Below are positions 45,232 through 53,686 of a stretch of DNA of 64,000 nt, piece by piece (position 1 is the stretch's first letter; each line of letters starts with the position of its first letter). Made by a program: the position numbers and the translations under genes. A model generated the notes under the pieces. The model did not search any database. It worked only from the letters and a program-made list of their open reading frames with translations, and was not told the DNA's origin. Source of the DNA: Clostridium guangxiense (GTDB taxonomy: Bacteria > Bacillota > Clostridia > Clostridiales > Clostridiaceae); NCBI RefSeq assembly GCF_021043395.1, contig NZ_JAJNKE010000002.1, forward strand, positions 182,056 to 246,055, read 5' to 3'.

Positions 45232-45963
45232 ATGGATTTTAAATTAAAAAGTTATAAAAAGGATTTTGATTATTCTTATACTTTTGGTGCATTTCCAACA
45301 ATGGAACTCATCAATTTCAAACCTGAAGCTGTAGTAAAAGTTTTAGTAAGCACTAATTATGATAAAAAATCATCAGAAGATAGTATATATAATGTTTGTA
45401 ATGGTAAGAATATAGAGGTAGAGAAAAATGATAAACTTTTTAATAAATTAAGTCCTAAAGAAAATTGCTACGTAATAGGAGTTTTTAAAAAGTTTAAATC
45501 ACATATTAATAAGAGTAAAAGCCATGTTGTACTTGTAGATCCTAGCAATATGGGTAATGTAGGAACAATTATAAGAACCATGATTGGTTTTGGAATAAAT
45601 AATCTTGCTGTTATAGGCCACGGTGCAGATTTATTTAATCCGAAGGTAGTAAGGGCCTCTATGGGAGCAATCTTTAAATTGAATTTTACTCATTACGATT
45701 GTTTTGAAGATTATATTAAGGAAAATAGTGAACATGATATATATCCTTTTATGTTAAAAGGTGCAGTGACTTTAGATAGCTTAGAAATTAAAAAAGATAA
45801 GTCTTTTTCAATAGTATTTGGTAATGAAGCAGCGGGGTTAAGTGACAATTTTCTTGAGTATGGAACAAGTGTACTTATACCTCATCAAAAGACTATAGAT
45901 TCACTTAATTTGACTATAGCTGCAGGTATTGCAATATATGAGTTTTCATTAAAAAGCAAATAA
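45232..45963 (+). CDS. SpoU/TrmH family RNA 2'-O-methyltransferase
   Basis: A 243-residue protein with a short N-terminal domain and a SPOUT knot domain with the three motifs: NMGNVGTIIRTM, SIVFGNEAAGLSD and IPHQKTIDSLNLTIAAGIAIYEF. It should methylate a ribose 2'-OH in tRNA or rRNA using SAM. Start ATG 45232 follows AGGAG; codons upstream of it in frame have no ribosome site. Which RNA it modifies cannot be told. Confidence 0.88.
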   Translation: MDFKLKSYKKDFDYSYTFGAFPTMELINFKPEAVVKVLVSTNYDKKSSEDSIYNVCNGKNIEVEKNDKLFNKLSPKENCYVIGVFKKFKSHINKSKSHVVLVDPSNMGNVGTIIRTMIGFGINNLAVIGHGADLFNPKVVRASMGAIFKLNFTHYDCFEDYIKENSEHDIYPFMLKGAVTLDSLEIKKDKSFSIVFGNEAAGLSDNFLEYGTSVLIPHQKTIDSLNLTIAAGIAIYEFSLKSK

Positions 45964-46042
45964 TGCTAAGCCTTAAAAGCATCTTGCATTAAGGAACTTT
46001 GTGTGATATTATAAATAAGGTAATTTAATATATAAGAAATTC

Positions 46043-46108
46043 ACATCTCCTTTTTTTATGGAAATTGAAATTTTTATTTATTAGATTAGAACTAAAAAAA
46101 GGAGATGT
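46043..46108 (+). promoter_or_regulatory. Perfect leader helix covering the zinc-ribbon gene's ribosome site
   Basis: ACATCTCCTTTTTTT (46043-46057) is the exact complement of AAAAAAAGGAGATGT (46094-46108), a 15-bp helix with a 36-nt loop. The 3' arm contains the GGAGATG Shine-Dalgarno of the gene starting at 46114, so this fold would hide it. Confidence 0.75.
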
Positions 46109-46113
46109 TTAAT

Positions 46114-46272
46114 ATGGCTGATAAGACTATCGTTTGTAAAGATTGTGGTAAAGAATTTGTTTTCACTGAGGGAGAACAGGAATTCTATAAAGAAAAAGGA
46201 TTTGAAAATGATCCAGTAAGATGCCCTGAATGCAGAAAATCAAGAAAGCAAAATAGATCCTTCAGAAAATAA
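46114..46272 (+). CDS. Small zinc-ribbon protein
   Basis: A 52-residue protein with two CxxC knuckles, VCKDCG and RCPECR, spaced as in a zinc ribbon, and a basic C-terminus (KSRKQNRSFRK). This belongs to the widespread probable-zinc-binding small proteins of clostridia; the basic tail suggests RNA or DNA contact. It is followed by a terminator and then a DEAD-box helicase. Its expression is probably limited by the leader helix at 46043-46108. Confidence 0.85.
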   Translation: MADKTIVCKDCGKEFVFTEGEQEFYKEKGFENDPVRCPECRKSRKQNRSFRK

Positions 46273-46290
46273 TTAAAAGAGAACTTTTAG

Positions 46291-46320
46291 TGGCTGTTGA
46301 TCTCGTCAACAGCCATTTTT
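46291..46320 (+). terminator. Terminator of the zinc-ribbon gene
   Basis: GGCTGTTGA and TCAACAGCC form a 9-bp perfect stem with loop TCTCG, followed by ATTTTT. Confidence 0.9.
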
Positions 46321-46390
46321 ATGTATCTTAAACAATTCGATTATTATACTTTAAATAATAATCGTAAGTATCTAGGAAAGGAAAGATTTA

Positions 46391-47965
46391 ATGGAAAATA
46401 TAAAATTTAATGATTTAGCGTTAAGTGGCAGCGTATTAAAGGCAATAGATGATATGGGATTTGAAGAACCTTCTCAAATTCAAGCAGAAGCAATTCCAGT
46501 TGTACTTGAAGGAAATGATATGATAGGTCAGGCACAAACAGGAACAGGAAAGACACTCGCATTTGGTGCCCCTATTATAAGTAAGATATCAGATGAGGAA
46601 AAAACAAATGGGATAGATGCTTTGATACTAACCCCAACAAGGGAACTTGCAATTCAAATTACAGACGAATTAAATAGACTTGCAAGGTATGCCAGAACTA
46701 GAATATTACCTGTTTATGGAGGTCAGTCTATAGATAGACAGATAAAATCAATTAAAAGAGGAGTTAATATAATAGTTGGTACTCCTGGAAGAATAAAAGA
46801 CCATATAAATAGAAAGACAATAAAACTTGATAGCATTAAGTTTCTTGTTTTGGATGAAGCAGATGAAATGCTTGATATGGGATTTATAGATGATATAGAA
46901 TCAATAATAAAATCTAGTAATGATGACAGACAAACAATGCTTTTTTCAGCAACAATGCCAGCACCTATAAAAAAATTAGCTTCAAGATACATGAAAAATG
47001 AAGTAAAGCACATTGCTATAGTTAAAAATTCTTTAACTGTTGAAAAGATAAAACAATATTATTTTGAAGTAAAGAATAAAGATAAATTTGAAACTTTATG
47101 CAGAATTATAGATGCAGATGAGCCTGAAAGTACTATAATATTTTGCAAGACTAAAAGAGGCGTAGATGAGCTTGTTGAATCCATGCAGGTTAGAGGATAC
47201 AATGTTGAGGGAATGCATGGTGATATGAACCAGAATCAGAGAATAAATACTTTGAAAAAGTTTAAGGAAAATACACTTGATTTCCTTGTAGCTACGGATG
47301 TTGCTGCCAGAGGAATAGACGTTCATGATATATCACATGTTATAAATTATGATATACCACAGGATATTGAATCTTATGTTCATAGAATAGGAAGAACAGG
47401 AAGAGCAAATAAAGAAGGAATAGCATACTCACTAGTAACTCCTAAAGAGTATGTAATGCTTAAACAAATTGAAAAGTTTACAAAGAGTAAAATAAAGAGA
47501 AAAGATATACCAACTGTTGATGATATTTTTGAAACAAAGTATAACAATATGCTTGAAAAGATAAAGAAAAATATAGAAAAAAATGATTTCAAGAAGTATG
47601 TTCCTTTTGTTGAGAAATTAGATGATGAGTATAATCTAGTAGATATATCAGCTGCTCTTATGCAAATGCTTTTTGAAAAGGAAATAAGTTTTGACTATAC
47701 TGAAAATTCAATAGGCGTTGACTCAAATGTAAGATTATTTATCAATGTAGGAAGAAAAGATAAAGTCAATGTTAAGAAGCTTCTTGAGTTTATAGATAAA
47801 GCATCAGGAGTAGAAGGAAACGAAATTGGCGATATAGATATACTCGATAAGTTTACATTTATTGATGTTCCAGAAAGATTTACAGAAGTTATAATAAAAA
47901 ATGTACGGGGCAAGAAATTAAATGGAAGAAAAGTAAATGTAGAAATATCAAATAGTAATAAATAG
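46391..47965 (+). CDS. DEAD-box ATP-dependent RNA helicase (CsdA/DbpA-like)
   Basis: A 524-residue helicase. Motifs: the Q motif near FEEPSQIQAEAIP, Walker A AQTGTGKT, PTRELA, DEAD in VLDEADEMLDMGF, SAT, and HRIGRTGR. A C-terminal domain (about residues 430-520, ending KLNGRKVNVEIS) is the DbpA/CsdA RNA-binding domain. It unwinds structured RNA in ribosome assembly or mRNA turnover, often cold-induced. Start ATG 46391 behind AGGAAAGG. It is monocistronic. Confidence 0.95.
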   Translation: MENIKFNDLALSGSVLKAIDDMGFEEPSQIQAEAIPVVLEGNDMIGQAQTGTGKTLAFGAPIISKISDEEKTNGIDALILTPTRELAIQITDELNRLARYARTRILPVYGGQSIDRQIKSIKRGVNIIVGTPGRIKDHINRKTIKLDSIKFLVLDEADEMLDMGFIDDIESIIKSSNDDRQTMLFSATMPAPIKKLASRYMKNEVKHIAIVKNSLTVEKIKQYYFEVKNKDKFETLCRIIDADEPESTIIFCKTKRGVDELVESMQVRGYNVEGMHGDMNQNQRINTLKKFKENTLDFLVATDVAARGIDVHDISHVINYDIPQDIESYVHRIGRTGRANKEGIAYSLVTPKEYVMLKQIEKFTKSKIKRKDIPTVDDIFETKYNNMLEKIKKNIEKNDFKKYVPFVEKLDDEYNLVDISAALMQMLFEKEISFDYTENSIGVDSNVRLFINVGRKDKVNVKKLLEFIDKASGVEGNEIGDIDILDKFTFIDVPERFTEVIIKNVRGKKLNGRKVNVEISNSNK

Positions 47966-47990
47966 AAAATAATTTATTATAATATTTTAT

Positions 47991-48035
47991 GGAAAGCTGT
48001 CTTTAGGTATTTAAAACTTTAGATGGCTTTTTGGT
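47991..48035 (+). terminator. Terminator of the helicase gene
   Basis: GGAAAGCTGTC...GATGGCTTTTT pair with G-U wobbles over about 10 bp around an A/T-rich loop, followed by a T-run. Confidence 0.6.
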
Positions 48036-48106
48036 ATGCAAAAAATTAATTTTATTTATATTAATTATTATCGGCAGATTGAACATACTAAAAATGGAGG
48101 TGAAAT

Positions 48107-49006
48107 TTGTTGAAAGGTAAAATTTTGTGTGGTTTTATGGCTTTTGTTTTGACAATTAATTGTTTTTTCTATAGTGCAGCAGCTCAAAGTAGCAGCAAGA
48201 CTTTAGATAAGCAATCAGAGAAGCAGGAGGAAATTAAAGAATATATAAAAGAACCTGTACTAGATCAGCTCAAAAATGTATTTTTTTCTAAATATTACAA
48301 TGGACTTAGTTCTAGAGCATATGAGTGGTACTATATGAATCCAGGCAAAAATGTAACTCCTGGACCACCAAAGGAATCTTCAAAGTTTGTACCTAAATAT
48401 GACTGCTATTACATGGGAGATCAATCTAAAAAAATAATATATCTAACCTTTGATGAAGGATATGAAAAAGGTTATACAGGAAAAATTTTAGATGCCTTAA
48501 AAAAGCACAATGTTAAAGCAGCATTCTTTGTCGTTAAACCGTATATAGCTCAAAACCCTGATTTAGTAAAGAGAATGGTTAACGAAGGGCATTTAGTATG
48601 TAATCATAGCGCAAGGCATCCATCTATGCCATCAATAATAGATGAGAATAAATTTAAAAAGGAACTTACAGATGTTGAAGATGCCTATACAAAAGTAACA
48701 GGTAAAAAAATGCCTAAGTATTTTAGACCACCTATGGGAAGATATAGTGAATTATCTCTTTATACTACAAAAAAATTGGGGTATAAGACTATATTCTGGA
48801 GTTTTGCTTATGAAGATTGGGAACAAAATAAACAGCCTTCTCATGAATTTGCAATAAAAAGAATAATGGACAAAACACATAATGGTTCTGTACTTCTTTT
48901 GCATGCTGTATCAAAAACAAATAGTGATATAATGGATGAACTTTTAACTAGATTTGAAAAAGAAGGATATAAGATAGAAACAGTAGATGAACTGGTGAAA
49001 CAGTAG
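48107..49006 (+). CDS. pdaA: PdaA-like delta-lactam-forming polysaccharide deacetylase
   Basis: A 299-residue exported protein: signal peptide (about residues 1-27), a short linker, then a NodB domain. Motif 1 is LTFDEGYEKGYTGKIL, motif 2 NHSARHPSMP, motif 3 RPPMGRYSE, and the late LLHAVSKTN. The TFDEGYE form and the NHSxxH variation are those of PdaA, which de-acetylates muramic acid so that muramic delta-lactam forms in the spore cortex. TTG 48107 and TTG 48110 both fit GGAGG. Expression in the forespore would be expected from the family; I did not find a SigG promoter. Confidence 0.88.
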   Translation: MLKGKILCGFMAFVLTINCFFYSAAAQSSSKTLDKQSEKQEEIKEYIKEPVLDQLKNVFFSKYYNGLSSRAYEWYYMNPGKNVTPGPPKESSKFVPKYDCYYMGDQSKKIIYLTFDEGYEKGYTGKILDALKKHNVKAAFFVVKPYIAQNPDLVKRMVNEGHLVCNHSARHPSMPSIIDENKFKKELTDVEDAYTKVTGKKMPKYFRPPMGRYSELSLYTTKKLGYKTIFWSFAYEDWEQNKQPSHEFAIKRIMDKTHNGSVLLLHAVSKTNSDIMDELLTRFEKEGYKIETVDELVKQ

Positions 49007-49062
49007 TGTTTTATGCAATTAAATCCAATTAATAAACCTAAAGTGGTTGGTTACACTATAAA

Positions 49063-49178
49063 AATAATACGAACCAAGAATCAGAGTACAAAGTACAGAG
49101 TACAGAGTATAGTAATAGTCCTTTACTGTACTTTGTACTCTGTCATCTGTACTCTGGTTTAAGGTTTGGATTATTTTT
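49063..49178. repeat. Heptamer-arm inverted repeat, copy F (short)
   Basis: Outer end AATAATACGAACCAA is mirrored by a degenerate TTTGGATTATTTT. Between them CAGAGTA/CAAAGTA/CAGAGTA units meet their complement around a short centre (GTAATAGTCCTTTACTG), so the core is missing and the two arms form one long hairpin. It lies upstream of the ECF sigma gene. Confidence 0.75.
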
Positions 49179-49281
49179 TAAATTCAATAAGATTTTTTTA
49201 TTTATTGAAACTTTTTATACTCGTAAGTTATCTAATGTATGTAAGATAAAAGGTGCTGCAGCAGTTGAAAGAAGGTAACAA

Positions 49282-49806
49282 ATGGATGTAGAAGAGCTTG
49301 TTATAAAAAGCAAAAATGGGGATATTTCAGCATTTATGAAGCTTTTAAGAGAAAAAGAGGAGCTTATATATAAAATTTCCTTTACTTATACAAAAAATAA
49401 ATATGATGCTGAGGATTGCATATCGGAGGCGGCAATAAAGGCTTTTGATAAAATAAAACAATTAAGAAATCCAGAAAAATTTTATTCATGGTATATTTCT
49501 GTTCTTATAAATGTGTGTAGAAGAAGCATTAGGGAAAAAGTAAAAGCATCTTCAGAGGAAGAATTGAATTTTGTAAGAGATGAATTTTCCTATAGGTCTG
49601 TTGATGATAAAATTATCATTGAAGGGCTTCTTTCTAAATTAAAAAAAGACGAGAGAGATATACTAGCACTTAGGTATCTTAAGGATTATTCCATAAAAGA
49701 AATATCAAATATTATGGACATGCCTTTAAGTACGATTAAGACAAAAATATATAGAAGTTTAAATGTTTTGAAATGTATAAATGGAGGTCTTAAAAATGAA
49801 TACTAA
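49282..49806 (+). CDS. ECF sigma factor (RNA polymerase sigma-70 family)
   Basis: A 174-residue factor: region 2 spans about residues 22-90 (YTKNKYDAEDCISEAAIKAF, then the basic WYISVLINVCRR) and region 4 about residues 115-165 (LALRYLKDYSIKEISNIMDMPLSTIKTKIYRSL). The stop codon overlaps the start of the next gene by 11 bases. A membrane protein with a DUF4179 domain follows, which is the usual anti-sigma partner of such clostridial ECF factors. Confidence 0.92.
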   Translation: MDVEELVIKSKNGDISAFMKLLREKEELIYKISFTYTKNKYDAEDCISEAAIKAFDKIKQLRNPEKFYSWYISVLINVCRRSIREKVKASSEEELNFVRDEFSYRSVDDKIIIEGLLSKLKKDERDILALRYLKDYSIKEISNIMDMPLSTIKTKIYRSLNVLKCINGGLKNEY

Positions 49807-51268
49807 TATTCCGGATGATTTAATGGATAATGTTGAAAGAAAACTTAGAAAGCATGTTAAAAATAAAAGAAAAAAACTTCATATGGCAGCAGCAGCTTTA
49901 ATTGGATGTGGAATAATTTTGCCAACCTCTGTTTTTGCATATGCTCAGTATACAGATAGTATTCCTTATAAACAGGAAATAGACTTGGCCCGTCAGCACA
50001 ATAATATTACTAAAATAAATAAGGTTTTTAAATATAAAAATGTTACCTTTACTATAAAAGAAATTGTCGCAGATGATACGGGTATGGAGGTTATTTATGA
50101 TGTATCTGATCCAAGGTATTCTATAAATAGTGTTAAATTTGGCGATAAAGATGGTAAAGCATTTACAACCTGGGGATACACTACTCCTAATGAATATTTA
50201 AAAGATAATGAAAAAGCTTTTTGTATAACAATGGATAAAGATGCTATAAATTATATGCATGAGAATCCTGTCACTATACAAGTTTACACTGTTGCATTTA
50301 GTGATGGAAAAGGTTCGAAAAGTTTACTTGCTGACTTAAATGCATTTATTTATGGAAAAAATTCGAACTTGAAGGTCGATTGGTCATTAAAAATGCAGGT
50401 TCCAATGCAAAAGACCAAAACAATTAATATAAATAAAGAATATGCTCTTGATATAGGTACTTTAAAGATTAATTGCCTTAAAGTTGGAGTGCTCAAAAGC
50501 ATTTTGGATTACAGTTTTGTTCCTAAAGACAAGAGTATATCAATGGTACATCCTATGTTTTCCATAAGATTAGGTAATGAATATGTAAATGGAGATATTG
50601 GAGAGGACTTTGGACCTGGAGGTGGAATGGCTATTTCTAATAAGCCTGGTGGAAATGTTGAATATGGAGTTGGAGAAAATGTAGGATATTTTGGAACACG
50701 TGAATTTGAGTCTGTATATTATAAAAATTTGAGCCAAATAGGAATAAAATTAATTGCTATGGAAGTGAAATATAAGTCTAATAATTCACAAGTATATAAG
50801 ATAGATAAAAATAAGCTTCCAATGGAGATTAATTATAATGGAGAAAAAATTAAAATAACTTCAATTGAAGAAAAGAAGGATTCTACAAATTATAATGTAG
50901 AATATGAAAAAAATAATAAAATATACAATAGTGTTGAATTTGATTTTTGTCAGCCGCCTTCAAATGATTCATCAGAAAATAATGGCTGGAGGGAAATTCC
51001 TAAAAGAGGTAAAGTCAAATTTATAGATCAAGCCTATAGAGATAAAGTGTATGCTTCATTAGTTAAAGAAGTTCCTAATCTTAAGGATATTGAAAAGCAG
51101 ATTAGTATTGACGGAGAAAGTAATGCCCTAGAAGATGCTAATATTAGTGATAAGATAACAGTGAAACATAAGGAAACTAGTACTCCAACAGAGTTCAAAA
51201 TTTTAGGTGCAGATAAAAATTTAATTTATGATGAAGATGAAGTTATAATAAATAATTCTTATAGATAA
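49796..51268 (+). CDS. Membrane-anchored DUF4179 anti-sigma-like protein
   Basis: A 490-residue protein with a short cytoplasmic N-terminus (about 30 residues, very basic), a single membrane helix (about residues 33-53, HMAAAALIGCGIILPTSVFAY), and a large extracytoplasmic part. The region after the helix fits DUF4179 (FTIKEIVADDTGMEVIYDV), followed by further beta-rich domains of the DUF5643 kind. It is translationally coupled to the ECF sigma gene and is inferred to hold it at the membrane. ATG 49796 is spaced from GGAGGT; the in-frame ATG 49781 precedes it. The signal sensed is unknown. Confidence 0.85.
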   Translation: MNTNIPDDLMDNVERKLRKHVKNKRKKLHMAAAALIGCGIILPTSVFAYAQYTDSIPYKQEIDLARQHNNITKINKVFKYKNVTFTIKEIVADDTGMEVIYDVSDPRYSINSVKFGDKDGKAFTTWGYTTPNEYLKDNEKAFCITMDKDAINYMHENPVTIQVYTVAFSDGKGSKSLLADLNAFIYGKNSNLKVDWSLKMQVPMQKTKTININKEYALDIGTLKINCLKVGVLKSILDYSFVPKDKSISMVHPMFSIRLGNEYVNGDIGEDFGPGGGMAISNKPGGNVEYGVGENVGYFGTREFESVYYKNLSQIGIKLIAMEVKYKSNNSQVYKIDKNKLPMEINYNGEKIKITSIEEKKDSTNYNVEYEKNNKIYNSVEFDFCQPPSNDSSENNGWREIPKRGKVKFIDQAYRDKVYASLVKEVPNLKDIEKQISIDGESNALEDANISDKITVKHKETSTPTEFKILGADKNLIYDEDEVIINNSYR

Positions 51269-51279
51269 TTAAAGAACTG

Positions 51280-51310
51280 ATTGGCTGAGAGTAGTATTTC
51301 AGCCAATTTT
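51280..51310 (+). terminator. Terminator of the sigma/anti-sigma operon
   Basis: ATTGGCTGA and TCAGCCAAT form a 9-bp perfect stem with a 10-nt loop, followed by TTTTACTT. Confidence 0.85.
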
Positions 51311-51520
51311 ACTTGTTAAATATAAATTAGTGAGTTATAATAATCATAATATTTTGAAAGGATAAGGTATGTAAGCGATGCGAAAGTAATCTTTTTTAGA
51401 ACAAATAACATCACAAGGTTTTAAAAATATGTACACGAGTATGTTTTTTTGTGATGCAATAATATTCTAGAGAGGATTACTACATACTTTTATATAAAAT
51501 TGATTATTTATTGTACAATA
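51311..51520. other. Gap before repeat copy G
   Basis: No gene seen. A hairpin with arms CATCACAA and TTGTGATG lies at 51409-51456. Confidence 0.35.
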
Positions 51521-51830
51521 AATATTGCGAACCAATTTAATCAATGCACAATGCACAGTGAAGGTATAAAAAGATTACAAATATATAGTTTTAGAAGGAT
51601 AATGGACTCTGTCCAAACCTCGCATATGTTGATCTTCCTTTCGTCAGATAAATCTAAAATTATATAAAAAACTGGTATGATGTTCAGCTGGCTGAACGAA
51701 CATAACAAGGTATTATCTTGAAATGGCGTAAGCAATAAGTTTTAGATTTTCTGTAGTGAAACGGAAGAAAATCATCCTTCATTGTGAACTGTGCATTGTG
51801 AATTGTGAATTGATTTAGTTCGTAATATTT
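51521..51830. repeat. Heptamer-arm inverted repeat, copy G, with nested GGATAATGG unit
   Basis: Outer ends AATATTGCGAACCAA and TTAGTTCGTAATATT. Heptamers TGCACAA/TGCACAG follow; the right arm has several units (TGTGAACTGTGCATTGTGAA). The core resembles the reverse complement of copy D. One arm also contains AGAAGGATAATGGACTCTGTCC followed by AAACCTCGCATATG (51593-51630), a unit of the second repeat family inserted into this one. Confidence 0.75.
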
Positions 51831-51901
51831 AAAAAGGGTACATTAAATTTAATGATTAAAGTATTTAGTTTCTCTCTAACCAAATGGGAGGAATTTTTTT
51901 T

Positions 51902-53548
51902 ATGCTAAATTTAGAAATAAATAATTTAAAAAAGTATTTTGGAGATAGATTAATTTTAGAAATAGATAATTTAAAGGTTTATAGTGAAGATAAAATAGGT
52001 ATAGTTGGAGTAAATGGGGCGGGTAAAAGCACACTACTTAATATATTTTGCACAAAAATTGAAAAAGATGAAGGGGATATAAAGCATTATGGAAGTTATT
52101 CTTATATAAGTCAGCTTGAAGAACCTAATTATGAATTTAAGGATAATGAATTATGCAGTAAATTTAATTTGAAAAATAAAGACAATAGTAATCTAAGCGG
52201 TGGAGAAAAAACAAGGTTTAAAATAGCAGAAGCCTTTAGTAAAAAAAGCAGCATTTTATTTGCAGATGAGCCAACATCAAATTTAGATATATCAGCTGTA
52301 AAAATATTTGAAGAAATGCTGTTAAATTTTAATGGTAGTGTAATGCTTGTTTCACATGATAGAGAACTTTTGGACAGTGTTTGTAACAAGATACTTGAAA
52401 TTGAAAATGGAAAAGTTAAACTATATGACGGAAACTACTCTCAATTTATAAATCAAAAGAAAATGGAAAAAGATAGAAAAGAGTTTGAATACACTCAGTA
52501 TGTAAAGGAAAAAGAAAGGCTTGAAAGGGCGGCAGTTAAAATTGAAAGTAAAACTGTATCAATGAAAAAGGCACCTAAGAGAATGGGAAATTCTGAAGCT
52601 AGACTTCATAGAAAAATGGGAAATCAAAAATCTAAGGCAAAGTTAGATAAAACAAGAAAGGCTATTTATTCAAGAATTGAGCACTTAGAGGCAAAGGAAA
52701 AAGTTGTGAATGTAGAAAAGGCAAACATTGATTTTGAGGCATTAAATAAAGTACATTCTAGAGTTGTTATTTCAGGCGAAAATATTAATAAAGCATTTGG
52801 AAAAAGAACAATATTTAACAATGCTGAATTTGAAGTATTTAGTGGGGCTAAAGTGGCTTTAATTGGAGATAACGGCTGCGGAAAAACAACCTTAATAAAG
52901 ATGATACTAAATGATAAGGAGAAAATAAAAATTTCAAAAGCACTTGAGATAGGATATTTTAGCCAGGATTTAAGCATTTTAGATGAAAGTAAAACAGTGC
53001 TTTACAATGTGATGAAAACTTCTGTTTATGATGAAGCTTTTGCAAGACTTATTTTATCAAGACTTTTGTTTAAAAGAGAAGATGTATATAAAGAAGTTTC
53101 AGTTTTAAGCGGAGGGGAGAGAGTAAAGCTTTCTTTTGCGCAGATGATTCTTACAGGAAGCAATATGCTTATATTAGATGAGCCAACTAACTATCTAGAT
53201 TTATATTCAATTGAGGCATTAGAAGAGGTTTTGAAAGATTATGCCGGAACAGTTTTATTTGTATCTCATGATAGAAAATTTATAAAAAAAGTTGCAACCG
53301 ATATATTTACTATAAAAAATCATAAAATAAATACCTTTAGAGGAAATTATGATGATTACTTGAAGTTTATAAATAAACCTAAGGATGTAAATGTTAGTGC
53401 TAAGAACGAGAAAATGATTTTAGAGAATAAATTATCTGAAATCATAGGAAGGCTTTCTATGCCTGAAAAAAATGATGATATTCAAGAATTGGATGCGGAG
53501 TACAAAAGGATTCTCAAAAGGCTTAGAGAAGTAAAACAAAGCTTATAA
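51902..53548 (+). CDS. ABC-F family protein, antibiotic-resistance-type (Lsa/CplR-like)
   Basis: A 548-residue soluble protein with two ABC domains: Walker A GVNGAGKST and GDNGCGKTT, signatures LSGGEKTR and LSGGERVK, Walker B ILFADEP and MLILDEP. The linker between them (about residues 185-265) is long and basic (KKAPKRMGNSEARLHRK), as in ribosome-protecting ABC-F proteins. The first domain is short, and there is no C-terminal coiled-coil extension of Uup length. This resembles the clostridial CplR/Lsa group that shields ribosomes from lincosamides, pleuromutilins and streptogramin A. ATG 51902 is spaced from GGGAGGA. No clear attenuator was found upstream; resistance is inferred. Confidence 0.82.
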   Translation: MLNLEINNLKKYFGDRLILEIDNLKVYSEDKIGIVGVNGAGKSTLLNIFCTKIEKDEGDIKHYGSYSYISQLEEPNYEFKDNELCSKFNLKNKDNSNLSGGEKTRFKIAEAFSKKSSILFADEPTSNLDISAVKIFEEMLLNFNGSVMLVSHDRELLDSVCNKILEIENGKVKLYDGNYSQFINQKKMEKDRKEFEYTQYVKEKERLERAAVKIESKTVSMKKAPKRMGNSEARLHRKMGNQKSKAKLDKTRKAIYSRIEHLEAKEKVVNVEKANIDFEALNKVHSRVVISGENINKAFGKRTIFNNAEFEVFSGAKVALIGDNGCGKTTLIKMILNDKEKIKISKALEIGYFSQDLSILDESKTVLYNVMKTSVYDEAFARLILSRLLFKREDVYKEVSVLSGGERVKLSFAQMILTGSNMLILDEPTNYLDLYSIEALEEVLKDYAGTVLFVSHDRKFIKKVATDIFTIKNHKINTFRGNYDDYLKFINKPKDVNVSAKNEKMILENKLSEIIGRLSMPEKNDDIQELDAEYKRILKRLREVKQSL

Positions 53549-53567
53549 AGGGCTACTGTGCTGAAAC

Positions 53568-53627
53568 TTAAGTTATACATGTTTCAAAACGCCATGTTCT
53601 TGGCATTATGAGGCATGTATAACTTAA
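53568..53627. terminator. Long hairpin after the second ABC-F gene
   Basis: TTAAGTTATACATG and CATGTATAACTTAA are perfect 14-bp arms around a loop that itself contains GCCATGTTCTTGGC. It lies between convergent genes and could end both transcripts, although there is no T-run. Confidence 0.55.
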
Positions 53628-53686
53628 TAGTTGAGCCGGTAAACCTATAGCAGGTATATTAGTAGCTGTAAATCATAAAAGAGTAT

